Assembly (NCBI GenBank): GCA_036506795.1
Contig: DASXRC010000110.1
Location: 1 to 7,227, forward strand
Direction of reading: 5' to 3'
Source of the DNA: DASXRC01 sp036506795
GTDB lineage: Bacteria; Actinomycetota; Actinomycetes; Mycobacteriales; Micromonosporaceae
DNA length: 7,227 nucleotides
Shown here: one piece after another, positions 1 through 6,391 of the stretch
How the letters are laid out: each line of letters opens with the position of its first letter
Position numbering within the stretch: the stretch's first letter is position 1
Notes under the pieces: model-generated
Database searches by the model: none
What the model was told of the DNA's origin: nothing
The model's input: the letters and a program-made list of their open reading frames with translations, nothing else
Position numbers and translations under genes: made by a program

Positions 1-17
1 TACTATTGCACCTCCGC

Positions 18-37
18 GCGTGCGGACGGCCGCACGC
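18..37. other. 8-bp perfect hairpin in the 5' flank of the helicase gene
   Basis: Bases 18-25 (GCGTGCGG) and 30-37 (CCGCACGC) form a perfect 8-bp stem closed by a 4-base loop. No T-run follows. It could be the terminator of a gene left of the window (actinobacterial terminators often lack a T-run), part of the helicase 5' leader, or chance in GC-rich DNA. A TANNNT-type hexamer (TACTAT, 1-6) stands just before it and could be a -10 box, but its -35 region is outside the window. Confidence 0.35.
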
Positions 38-121
38 TGCCCATCGACCGGGCACAGCCGGCACCGCCGACCGCGGGGCAGCCGGGCGGCCCCAGGGACC
101 CTCGACGAGATAGGTGCCCGC

Positions 122-2176
122 GTGTCCGCCGAACCGACCACAAAGCCCGCCGCCGACCTCGACCACGAGCTCGCCGTCGAGCGCGCTCACCTCACAGACT
201 CCCGCGCCGCCCTGCGCCGGATGCGGGAGCGGGCCGAGGCGCTGTTCGCCACCGGCGACCGGGTCGCCGGCGACGCGTATACCGCGGAGACCCTGGGTCG
301 CACGCTGTCCCGGCGGGTCGCCGAGCTCACCGACGACCCGTCGACGCCGCTGTTCTTCGGCCGGCTGGACTTCGGTGACGCGCCGGCCGCCGAGGAGCAC
401 CGCAATCACCGCTACCACATCGGTCGGCGGCACGTCGTCGACGACGAGGGCGAGCCGATGGTGCTGGACTGGCGCGCCCCAATCTCCCGAGCCTTCTACC
501 GGGCCAGCGCGCGCGACCCGCTGGGCGTGGACACGCGCCGTCGGTTCGGGTCCGCCGGCGGCGAGCTGACCAGCTTCGAGGATGAGCACCTCGACCGCGG
601 CGAGGAGCTGGGCACCGCCTCGCGCATCCTGACCGAGGAGATCGAACGGCCCCGGGTCGGGCCGATGCGCGACATCGTCGCGACCATCCAACCCGAGCAG
701 GACGAGCTGGTCCGGGCCGAGCTCGCCGACTCCATCTGCGTACAGGGTGCGCCCGGCACCGGTAAGACCGCGGTGGGTCTGCACCGCGCGGCGTACCTGC
801 TCTACCAGCATCGGGAACGGCTGCGCCGGTCAGGCGTGCTGATCCTGGGCCCGAACCGGGCATTCTTGTCATACATCGCTGCCGTGCTACCGGCCCTCGG
901 CGAGATCGACGTGCAACAGTCCACCATGGATGATCTGCTGGACCGGGTGGAGATCCGGGCCGTGGACGACCCGGCGGTGGCCGTGATCAAGCACGACGTC
1001 CGGATGGCCGACGTGCTGCACCGCGCGCTCTGGTCTCAGATCCGCCGGCCACCCGAGCCGGTGGTCGTCTCGGACGGCTCGTTCCGCTGGCGCGTCGGCG
1101 AGGAGGCGCTGCGCCGGGTCGTCGACGAGGTGCGACGCGAGGCGCCGCCGTACGGCCTGGGGCGCGAGCGGGTCCGAGCCCGGGTGGTCGCCCTGCTGCA
1201 GCGCCAGGCGGAGGCGCGCCGGGCGGAGTCGCCGAGCGAGGCGTGGCTCCGCCGGATGGCCAGGCACGCCGCGCTGACCAGGCTGCTGGACACCGTCTGG
1301 CCGGTGGCCACCCCCGAGGGGCTCGTCCACCGTCTGCTCTCCGATCCACCGGCGCTCGCCGCCGCCGCCGACGGCGTGCTCACCGCCGACGAGCAGGCGG
1401 CCTTGCTGTGGGCCCGGCCGGCCCGGACGGCCAAGACGGCCCGCTGGTCCGCCGCGGACGCGGTGCTCATCGACGAGGCGGCCGGACTGATCGACCGGTT
1501 CCCGAGCTTCGGGCACGTCGTCGTGGACGAGGCGCAGGACCTGTCCGGGATGCAGTGCCGAGCGATCGCCCGCCGCAGCGAGCACGGCTCGGTCACGTTG
1601 CTGGGCGACCTGGCTCAGGGCACCGCGCCGTGGGCGACCACCGATTGGCACGAGTCGCTGGTGCACCTCGGCAAGGCGGACGCCGCAGTCGTGCCGCTGA
1701 CCATCGGCTTCCGCGTCCCGGCCGCCGTCCTCGAGCTCGCCAATCGCCTCCTGCCGGCACTTGAGGTGGGCGTACCGCCGGCCGTGTCGCTCCGGCACGA
1801 TGGCCTGCTGCGCGTACTCCCCGTCGCCGATGCCGCGGCCGCGGCGGTGGCCGAGGTACGGGCGGCGCTGAACCACGAGGGTTCGATCGGGGTGATCGCG
1901 GCCGACGCGGCGGCCGACGGCCTGCGGGCGGCGCTGGCTGGCGCCGGGATTGCGAGCGCGACCCCCGAGGACGTGGACTCCGCGGCGCGCGTCACGGTCG
2001 TCCCCGCCGCGCTCGCCAAGGGCCTGGAGTACGACCACGTCGTGGTCGTCGAGCCGGCCGAGATCGTGGCGGCCGAGCCACGCGGGCTGCACCGGCTCTA
2101 CGTCGCGCTCACCCGTGCGGTCTCCCGGCTGGCCGTGGTGCACGCCCGCCCACTGCCCGCAGCCTTGACTGCCTGA
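122..2176 (+). CDS. helD: HelD/HelR-like RNA polymerase remodelling helicase (UvrD/PcrA-type, superfamily 1)
   Basis: A 684-residue SF1 helicase-like protein of the HelD family. Characterised members bind RNA polymerase and use ATP to release it from stalled or nucleic-acid-bound states; the HelR branch also protects it from rifamycins. The N-terminal part has a charged helical segment (about 12-65), then FFGR (78-81) and DWRAP (116-120), hallmarks of the family. Walker A GAPGTGKT is at 209-216, the DEAQD Walker B at 469-473, LLGDLAQ at 493-499, GFRVP at 529-533, KGLEYD at 633-638 and LYVALTRA at 659-666. All helicase motifs are present in order and unbroken. I chose GTG at 122, preceded 7 bases upstream by GAGATAGG. 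An in-frame GTG at 20 would add 34 low-complexity Arg/Pro/Ala residues not expected in the family. The gene faces the B12 operon tail to tail. HelD versus HelR cannot be decided from motifs alone. Confidence 0.9.
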   Translation: MSAEPTTKPAADLDHELAVERAHLTDSRAALRRMRERAEALFATGDRVAGDAYTAETLGRTLSRRVAELTDDPSTPLFFGRLDFGDAPAAEEHRNHRYHIGRRHVVDDEGEPMVLDWRAPISRAFYRASARDPLGVDTRRRFGSAGGELTSFEDEHLDRGEELGTASRILTEEIERPRVGPMRDIVATIQPEQDELVRAELADSICVQGAPGTGKTAVGLHRAAYLLYQHRERLRRSGVLILGPNRAFLSYIAAVLPALGEIDVQQSTMDDLLDRVEIRAVDDPAVAVIKHDVRMADVLHRALWSQIRRPPEPVVVSDGSFRWRVGEEALRRVVDEVRREAPPYGLGRERVRARVVALLQRQAEARRAESPSEAWLRRMARHAALTRLLDTVWPVATPEGLVHRLLSDPPALAAAADGVLTADEQAALLWARPARTAKTARWSAADAVLIDEAAGLIDRFPSFGHVVVDEAQDLSGMQCRAIARRSEHGSVTLLGDLAQGTAPWATTDWHESLVHLGKADAAVVPLTIGFRVPAAVLELANRLLPALEVGVPPAVSLRHDGLLRVLPVADAAAAAVAEVRAALNHEGSIGVIAADAAADGLRAALAGAGIASATPEDVDSAARVTVVPAALAKGLEYDHVVVVEPAEIVAAEPRGLHRLYVALTRAVSRLAVVHARPLPAALTA

Positions 2177-2196
2177 CGGCCGTGAGCTTGCGCCGA

Positions 2197-2985
2197 TCAA
2201 GGACCGGCTGGAGGCGTGGGGCGGACCGGGACCACCAGCGGACCCTGCTCGCCGTCGATGACGCGCACGCTCGCGCGGTAGTGCGTCGCGAGCAGCTGTT
2301 CGGTCAGCACCTGCCGGGGGACACCGGCCGCGGCGACCCGGCCGTCCGCGAGCAGTACGAGGCGATCGGCGTACTCGCCGGCGATCGACAGATCGTGCAT
2401 GGTCGCGACCACGGTCAGCCCGCGGTCGCGGCGGAGCTGGTCAACCAGCTCCAGCACCTCCTGCTGGTGGCCGATGTCCAGCGCGCTCGTCGGCTCGTCC
2501 AGCAGGAGCAGGGTCGCGCCCTGGGCCAAGGCCCGGGCGAGGAACACCCGCTGCCGCTCGCCGCCGGACAGCGTGGACAGCAGCCGATCCGCGAAACCGA
2601 GGAGGTCGAGCCGGGCCAGTACCTCGTGCACGGCCAGGAGATCGGCGGCCGACTCCCGGCCGAGCGGCGGGATGTACGGCGTACGGCCGAGGAGCACGTA
2701 GTCGAGCACCGCCATGCCGGGCGGCACGATGGGCGCCTGGGCGACGGTCGCGACGACACGGGCCCGCTCGCGGCGGCGAAGCCGCGCAATCGGCGTACCG
2801 AACAATGAGACCTCACCAGCGTGCGGCAGGAGGCCGCCGACGGCGCGCACCAGGGTCGACTTGCCGGCGCCGTTTGGGCCGATGACGGTGACCCATTCGC
2901 CGCGATCCACCGCGAGGTCGACGCCGTGCAGGATCCGCGTGCCGTCGAGGTCGACCCGCACGTCCTTGAGGACCACCGCACTCAT
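2197..2985 (-). CDS. btuD: Vitamin B12 ABC transporter, ATP-binding protein BtuD (FecE/HmuV-like)
   Basis: A 262-residue cytoplasmic ABC ATPase that would power cobalamin import through the BtuC permease. All nucleotide-binding motifs are intact: Walker A GPNGAGKST (36-44), Q-loop Gln83, signature LSGGE (139-143), Walker B LLLLDE (159-164), D-loop SALD (167-170) and H-loop His197. The length is typical of the FecE/BtuD/HmuV group, which share this architecture, so sequence alone does not separate B12, haem and siderophore importers; the riboswitch in front of btuF decides for B12. The ATG overlaps the btuC stop as ATGA, so translation is probably coupled. It is the last gene of the operon; its stop lies 20 bases from the stop of the convergent helicase gene, and no clear T-tailed terminator is visible there. 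Confidence 0.93.
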   Translation of the reverse strand: MSAVVLKDVRVDLDGTRILHGVDLAVDRGEWVTVIGPNGAGKSTLVRAVGGLLPHAGEVSLFGTPIARLRRRERARVVATVAQAPIVPPGMAVLDYVLLGRTPYIPPLGRESAADLLAVHEVLARLDLLGFADRLLSTLSGGERQRVFLARALAQGATLLLLDEPTSALDIGHQQEVLELVDQLRRDRGLTVVATMHDLSIAGEYADRLVLLADGRVAAAGVPRQVLTEQLLATHYRASVRVIDGEQGPLVVPVRPTPPAGP

Positions 2986-4097
2986 GTCGCCACCCGCCTC
3001 GTCGTCCGCAGGACGAGGACGAAGAACGGCGCGCCGAAGAACGCCGTGACCACGCCGATCGGGATCTCCGCGGGTGCGTCCACGGTGCGTGCGGCCAGGT
3101 CGGCGACGGTGAGGAACGCACCGCCGAACAGCATCGACAGCGGCAGGATCGCGCGGTAGCTCGCGCCGGCGAGGAGCCGGACGGTATGCGGCACGATGAT
3201 CCCGACGAAACCGATCAGGCCCGAGACGGAGACCGCCGCCGCGGTGCCGAGCGAGGCGGCCGCGAGCAGGATGTACCGCGACCGCTGGGGGTGCAGACCG
3301 AGGCCGGCCGCCTCCTCGTCGCCAACCGACAGCACGTCGAGTTCCCGGCGCAGCAGCAGCACGACCGTCGCCGTGACCGCGGCGTACGGGAGCAGCAGCA
3401 GCACGTCGTGCCAGCCGGCGGTGGCGAGCCGGCCGAGCAGCCAGGAGTACACCTCTCGGATGGTCTCGACGTTGCGCTGCATCAGGTAGGTCTGTCCGGC
3501 GATGAGGAAGCTGGAGACCGCGACGCCGGCGAGGATCAGCGTCGCCGGGGACCGGTCCCGGCCACCGGCCGCGCCGACGACGTAGGTCAGCGCGACGGCG
3601 CCGAGCGCCCCGCCGAACGCGGCCAGCGGCACGGTGGCCGGAAGGTTGACGGTCTCGTCGCCGCTCGTACCGCCGCGCACCGCGATCATCGCGGTCACCG
3701 CGAGCCCGGCCCCCGCGGCGACCCCGAGCAGGTACGGATCGGCGAGCGGGTTGCGGAACACGCCCTGGTACGCGCCGCCCGCCAGCGCGAGCAGCCCGCC
3801 AACCAGCAGACCCAGCACCACCCGCGGCAGCCGCAGCTCGGTCAGGATGGCGACCTCGCGGTCGCTCAGCCCGCTGTGCAGGTGCACGCCCGGGACGAGG
3901 TCGAGCAGCTCGGCCGCGACACCGGCGATGGGCAGGCGGACCGGCCCCAGTGCGAGGCCCAGCAGCGCGGCGACCAGCACGGCCACCGCACCGACCACCA
4001 GCCAGCGCGGCCGGAGCCGCCCGGGCCGGACCTGACCCGGCCCGAGGCGCCCCGGCCGGTACGCCGGGCCGGCCACGTCCCGGGCGCTCGCCGTCAC
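2982..4097 (-). CDS. btuC: Vitamin B12 ABC transporter, permease BtuC (FecCD family)
   Basis: A 371-residue FecCD-family permease with roughly ten hydrophobic helices, expected to work as a membrane homodimer that receives cobalamin from BtuF. An Arg/Pro/Gly-rich cytosolic tail (1-31) precedes the first helix (about 32-52). Family signatures: LPRVVLG (90-96) leading into a Gly-rich helix, RNPLADP (115-121), GLIGFVGIIVPHTVR (293-307), and a C-terminal EIPIG...FFGAPFF block (344-359). I chose the GTG at 4097 because it overlaps the btuF stop as GTGA and removes an upstream extension of 21 Arg/His-rich residues (ATG at 4160) that would lie over the end of btuF. The btuD start overlaps its stop as ATGA. 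No second permease gene is seen, as usual for homodimeric importers of this type. Confidence 0.93.
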   Translation of the reverse strand: MTASARDVAGPAYRPGRLGPGQVRPGRLRPRWLVVGAVAVLVAALLGLALGPVRLPIAGVAAELLDLVPGVHLHSGLSDREVAILTELRLPRVVLGLLVGGLLALAGGAYQGVFRNPLADPYLLGVAAGAGLAVTAMIAVRGGTSGDETVNLPATVPLAAFGGALGAVALTYVVGAAGGRDRSPATLILAGVAVSSFLIAGQTYLMQRNVETIREVYSWLLGRLATAGWHDVLLLLPYAAVTATVVLLLRRELDVLSVGDEEAAGLGLHPQRSRYILLAAASLGTAAAVSVSGLIGFVGIIVPHTVRLLAGASYRAILPLSMLFGGAFLTVADLAARTVDAPAEIPIGVVTAFFGAPFFVLVLRTTRRVAT

Positions 4098-5038
4098 GCA
4101 GGGACCTTGGCCACCGCGTCGACGATGGCGCGCAGCAGGTCGACCGTGCGCGGCCCCCATCGGGACGCTATGTCATCGTCGAGCGCAACGATCTGACCGG
4201 TCTTCACCGCCGTGATGACCGCCCAGCCGGGCCGCTCGCGCACGGTCTCCGGCGACTGCTGGCAGCACTTGCTGTCTGCCAGGAAGATCATGTCTGGATT
4301 CGCCTTCACGAGCGCCTCCTGCGACAGCTGTGGGTAGCCGCCCTTGCTCCCGTTCGGGTCCGAGGCGTCGGCGATGTTGTCGAGCCCGACGGACGCGAAC
4401 AGCGACCCGATGAAGGTCTTGCTGGTCACCGAGTACAGCGTCTGATCAAGCTCGTAGTAGTAGGTGAGCCTCTTCGAGCGTTGCGGCAGATCCTTGGTGA
4501 GCTTGGCGATGTCGTCCTTCATCCGGCGCACCACGTCGGCCGCCTCCGCGGGGTGGCCGGTCAGGGTGCCAAGGGACGCGAGCTGAGCGTACGAGTCGTC
4601 GAGGGTCTGCGCCGCGGGGGCCAGGTAGACCGGGATCTTCAGCCGGGTGAGCTGGTCCACGACCTTGTTCGTGTCGTTGGAGATCACGACCAGGTCCGGG
4701 TTCTTCGCCGCAACCGCCTCCGCGTTCGGCGTGAAGCCGGACAGCTCGGTCTTCGGGGCTTCCGGGGGGTAGTTCGAGTTGCTGTCCGCCGCCGTCACCT
4801 GGTTGCCCGCACCGACCGCGAAGAGCATCTCGGTCGCGGTCGGCGACAACGAGACGATCCTCTCGGGGCGCTTGTCGAGGGTGACCGAACCGACGGTCAC
4901 CGGGAAGCTGGCGCTGGCTTGTGGCGCCGGCTTGTCGGCGCTGTCGCTGGTGCCTCCGCCGCAGCCGGCGGCGAAGAGCGAGGCGGTTAGCGCGGCGGTC
5001 ATCGCCGCGCCGAGGAGTGTGGGGGAGCGTCGTCTCAT
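4094..5038 (-). CDS. btuF: Vitamin B12 substrate-binding lipoprotein BtuF (periplasmic-binding PF01497 type)
   Basis: A 314-residue lipoprotein that would capture cobalamin outside the membrane and deliver it to BtuC. The N-terminus is a signal peptide: MRRR, a hydrophobic stretch (about 7-24), then the lipobox-like LFAAGC with Cys26 as the likely lipid-modified residue, followed by a Gly/Ser/Ala-rich linker. The binding fold begins near 60 with RIVSLSPTATEML (60-72), typical of BtuF-like proteins. Glu70 and Glu241 are placed like the two glutamates that dock on permease arginines in this family. A Cys-Cys pair is at 258-259, and RWGPR at 293-297 starts the last helix. ATG 5038 is preceded by a strong AGGAGG (5048-5043). 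It is the first gene of btuFCD, and the cobalamin riboswitch in its leader sets the substrate call. Confidence 0.92.
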   Translation of the reverse strand: MRRRSPTLLGAAMTAALTASLFAAGCGGGTSDSADKPAPQASASFPVTVGSVTLDKRPERIVSLSPTATEMLFAVGAGNQVTAADSNSNYPPEAPKTELSGFTPNAEAVAAKNPDLVVISNDTNKVVDQLTRLKIPVYLAPAAQTLDDSYAQLASLGTLTGHPAEAADVVRRMKDDIAKLTKDLPQRSKRLTYYYELDQTLYSVTSKTFIGSLFASVGLDNIADASDPNGSKGGYPQLSQEALVKANPDMIFLADSKCCQQSPETVRERPGWAVITAVKTGQIVALDDDIASRWGPRTVDLLRAIVDAVAKVPA

Positions 5039-5042
5039 TGAT

Positions 5043-5079
5043 CCTCCTGTCGGTCGAGGTCTGGTGCTTCGCCGACAGG
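5043..5079 (-). promoter_or_regulatory. btuF ribosome binding site inside a predicted sequestering hairpin
   Basis: Read on the minus strand, CCTGTCGG (5079-5072) is perfectly complementary to CCGACAGG (5053-5046), giving an 8-bp stem with an 18-base loop. The last three bases of the 3' arm (AGG, 5048-5046) are the first half of the btuF Shine-Dalgarno AGGAGG (5048-5043), 4 bases before the ATG. Formation of the hairpin would hinder ribosome binding. Together with the upstream aptamer, this suggests translational control. The pairing is seen directly; the regulatory role is inferred. Confidence 0.6.
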
Positions 5080-5117
5080 GATCCGGTTCGCCCCGCCCGC
5101 GAGGCGCCCTTCCTCGA

Positions 5118-5268
5118 GAGCGCTGTTCGCGACCACGCCGTAGGCGACCTGGCTCACCCCCACCGCTGGCCGGCCGGGCCGCGGATCGAGGGCATCACAG
5201 TTGCGGGACAGCGCCGGGTTCGCACCGGCTTCGCTGCGGAGCGGTCGATAGCACCGTAGCGCACGCTC
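5118..5268 (-). ncRNA. Cobalamin (vitamin B12) riboswitch in the btuF leader
   Basis: The minus-strand leader carries the conserved cobalamin aptamer core: GAAGCC at 5232-5227, running into GGTGCGAACCCGG (5226-5214), then GCTGTCCCGCAACTGTGA (5212-5195). GCCGG (5229-5225) pairs with CCGGC (5217-5213), making the expected small hairpin with its TGCGAAC loop. A B12-box-like element, GAGCCAGGTCGCCT, lies at 5155-5142. GAGCG (5268-5264) can pair with CGCTC (5122-5118) and may close the aptamer. The region between core and B12 box is short, and I see no clear GCCACTG element, so it may belong to one of the compact cobalamin classes. It lies 80 bases upstream of btuF. Exact ends are approximate. Confidence 0.9.
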
Positions 5269-5276
5269 GGTTGGGG

Positions 5277-6065
5277 TCAGAGAATCTGGGGTAGATCCCA
5301 GGCCTTGTCCGCGCCCGTCAACCGATCCACGGTGGGGCCGAGCGCCGGCTTCGCGATGGTCTGCTTGATGACCCAGTTGGTGGCGATGAGCTGGTAGCCG
5401 TTGGCGGAGGCGAAGCGGGCCGCCGCCCAGTTCTGTACGCCGACACGGTGCACGCGCAGCAGCCCGTACTCCTTGGCGAACCGGCTCATCCTCATCAGGA
5501 ACTCCGACACCCGCCGCAACAGCGCCGCCAGCCGGGCCGCAACCGCCGCCGCGCGCGTTCCGGCGAGCCCGGCCTCCACGCCGGTGGCCGCGGCGCCGGC
5601 CGCGACCGACGCCCCGAACGTGATCCACGACGATGCGATCGCGACGAGGATCGTGACGATGGCCCACGCGATGAGCTCGCGGACGATCTGCTCGACGAGG
5701 TCCTGCGCCTCGCGGGCGCCCTCCGCGGACGCGTCCAGGAGCTCGGCGGTCCCGTCGAAGTGTCCGGCGATCTCGTGCAGGGATCGGTTCAGCATGGCCA
5801 TCTCGGTCGCGAAGGCCTCGGCCGCCGCACCCTCCCAATAGGACAGCAGGTCGACGCGGGCGTCCTGTTCGGACTCGGCGATCTGCTCCACCTGGTCGGC
5901 GGCGGCACGCCAGGCCTCCGCCGTCGCCCGCAGCTGGTCCGGGTCGCCGGTCACCGAGTCCAGCGGATGCGCGAGGAACTCGACGATCGGCTTGACGACC
6001 GAGTACGCCGCGCCGGCCGGCCCCAGCCACTGCTCGATCCGCTCGGCCCCGCTCGGCGCTCTCAT
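5277..6065 (-). CDS. WXG100-like type VII secretion substrate with hydrophobic middle and unassigned C-terminal region
   Basis: 262 residues. Residues about 34-125 look like a WXG100-type helical hairpin: HPLDSVTGDPDQL (33-45) starts the first long helix, Trp77-Glu78-Gly79 is the WXG turn, and AAAEAF plus a second long helix follow. Residues about 131-163 are strongly hydrophobic and Ala/Gly-rich. They are followed by an amphipathic Arg-rich helix (about 171-195) and a C-terminal segment (196-262) that I do not recognise. This is longer than plain WXG100 proteins (about 100 residues), but no known toxin motif is visible. It overlaps the preceding EspC-like gene by ATGA. Typical WXG pairs have one partner with WXG and the other with YxxxD, which matches these two genes. 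Role inferred: secreted partner, or carrier of a small C-terminal effector. No adjacent immunity gene is evident. Confidence 0.75.
   Translation of the reverse strand: MRAPSGAERIEQWLGPAGAAYSVVKPIVEFLAHPLDSVTGDPDQLRATAEAWRAAADQVEQIAESEQDARVDLLSYWEGAAAEAFATEMAMLNRSLHEIAGHFDGTAELLDASAEGAREAQDLVEQIVRELIAWAIVTILVAIASSWITFGASVAAGAAATGVEAGLAGTRAAAVAARLAALLRRVSEFLMRMSRFAKEYGLLRVHRVGVQNWAAARFASANGYQLIATNWVIKQTIAKPALGPTVDRLTGADKAWDLPQIL
5283..5321 (-). promoter_or_regulatory. Candidate promoter for the riboswitch-btuFCD transcript
   Basis: A promoter is needed near here because the aptamer starts directly after the WXG gene. Two weak candidates lie within the 3' end of that gene. One is CGGACA (5311-5306) and CAGATT (5288-5283) with a 17-base spacer. 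The other is TTGACG (5321-5316) with GATCTA (5297-5292) and an 18-base spacer. Either would start transcription just ahead of the possible closing helix at 5268. The matches are partial, so this is a low-confidence proposal; readthrough from the upstream genes is the alternative. Confidence 0.25.
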
Positions 6066-6373
6066 CGGGTGCCGTCCAGGCGCCGGGCGCTGCCGTCGTC
6101 GGCGGCCCGGTAGTTGTCCCGCATCTGCCGGAAGCCGACCGCGAGGTCGCCGAAGACGTCCTCTCCCGCCGCCAGCACCTCAAGACCGTCGCCGCACCGC
6201 TGCTCGTAGACCCGCTCGGCCTCGCGCGACTCGGACAGCAGCCCGAAGCTGTCCGCCGTCACGTCGGCGTCGGTGAGCTGGCGGCGAACCTCGGCGAACC
6301 GCTCGGCGAGCTCGTCCGCCGCGTCGGCGTACCGGCTGAGGGCGTCGAGGTGTACGCGGACGTCGTCGGCCAT
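6062..6373 (-). CDS. EspC-like type VII secretion target (WXG100 superfamily)
   Basis: 103 residues, predicted almost wholly helical with no signal peptide or membrane segment, as expected for a small ESX-type substrate. The pattern (MADDVRVHLDALSRYADAAD, a central SFGLL near 42-46, then a second helix) fits the EspC/DUF2580 family of ESX-associated proteins. The C-terminus carries Tyr88-Arg-Ala-Ala-Asp92, which matches the YxxxD/E signal for type VII export. One Cys is present at about residue 60. The start is supported by a strong GGGGAGG (6387-6381) 7 bases before ATG 6373. Its stop overlaps the start of the WXG gene (ATGA), so the two are probably made together and pair as a heterodimer. 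The gene upstream ends 18 bases before it. The family call is from pattern; partner choice is inferred. Confidence 0.8.
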   Translation of the reverse strand: MADDVRVHLDALSRYADAADELAERFAEVRRQLTDADVTADSFGLLSESREAERVYEQRCGDGLEVLAAGEDVFGDLAVGFRQMRDNYRAADDGSARRLDGTR

Positions 6374-6380
6374 CTCTCGT

Positions 6381-6387
6381 CCTCCCC
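6381..6387 (-). promoter_or_regulatory. Strong ribosome binding site of the EspC-like gene
   Basis: GGGGAGG on the minus strand, 7 bases before ATG 6373, fixes this start and lies in the 18-base gap after the PH-like gene. It suggests that the EspC-like gene starts translation independently and efficiently even though it is probably co-transcribed with its upstream neighbour. Confidence 0.7.
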
Positions 6388-6391
6388 AAGC

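Noticed and set aside
20..121. N-terminal extension of the helicase from GTG at 20
   Set aside because: The 34 extra residues are Arg/Pro/Ala-rich and unlike HelD N-termini; GTG at 122 has a usable GAGATAGG 7 bases upstream.
887..2200. Long open frame on the minus strand inside the helicase gene (437 codons)
   Set aside because: Its translation is Arg/Gly/His/Pro-rich with no recognisable motif, as expected for an antisense shadow in GC-rich coding DNA; the plus-strand frame has every helicase motif.
2163..2202. Possible bidirectional terminator between the convergent helicase and btuD genes (CCTTGA at 2163-2168 and TCAAGG at 2197-2202)
   Set aside because: Only 6 bp of stem around a 28-base loop, with no T-run on either side, so it is not convincing.
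4010..4075. Repeated CCGGGCC/GGCCGG-like stretches
   Set aside because: They encode the Arg/Pro/Gly-rich cytosolic tail of BtuC and are irregular; there is no sign of a mobile element or a functional repeat array.
3186..4196. Long plus-strand open frame opposite btuC (336 codons)
   Set aside because: Low-complexity Arg/Asp/Gln/Gly-rich composition without motifs; the minus strand encodes a clear FecCD permease.
2197..5038. Assignment of the importer to siderophore or haem uptake
   Set aside because: The protein families allow it, but the cobalamin riboswitch in the btuF leader makes B12 the better call, and no haem or siderophore enzyme genes are nearby.
5035..6183. Minus-strand open frame of 382 codons covering the riboswitch and the WXG gene in another frame
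   Set aside because: Arg/Gly-rich shadow. It runs through the cobalamin aptamer and out of frame through the WXG protein, whose frame has the WEG motif and the ATGA junction.
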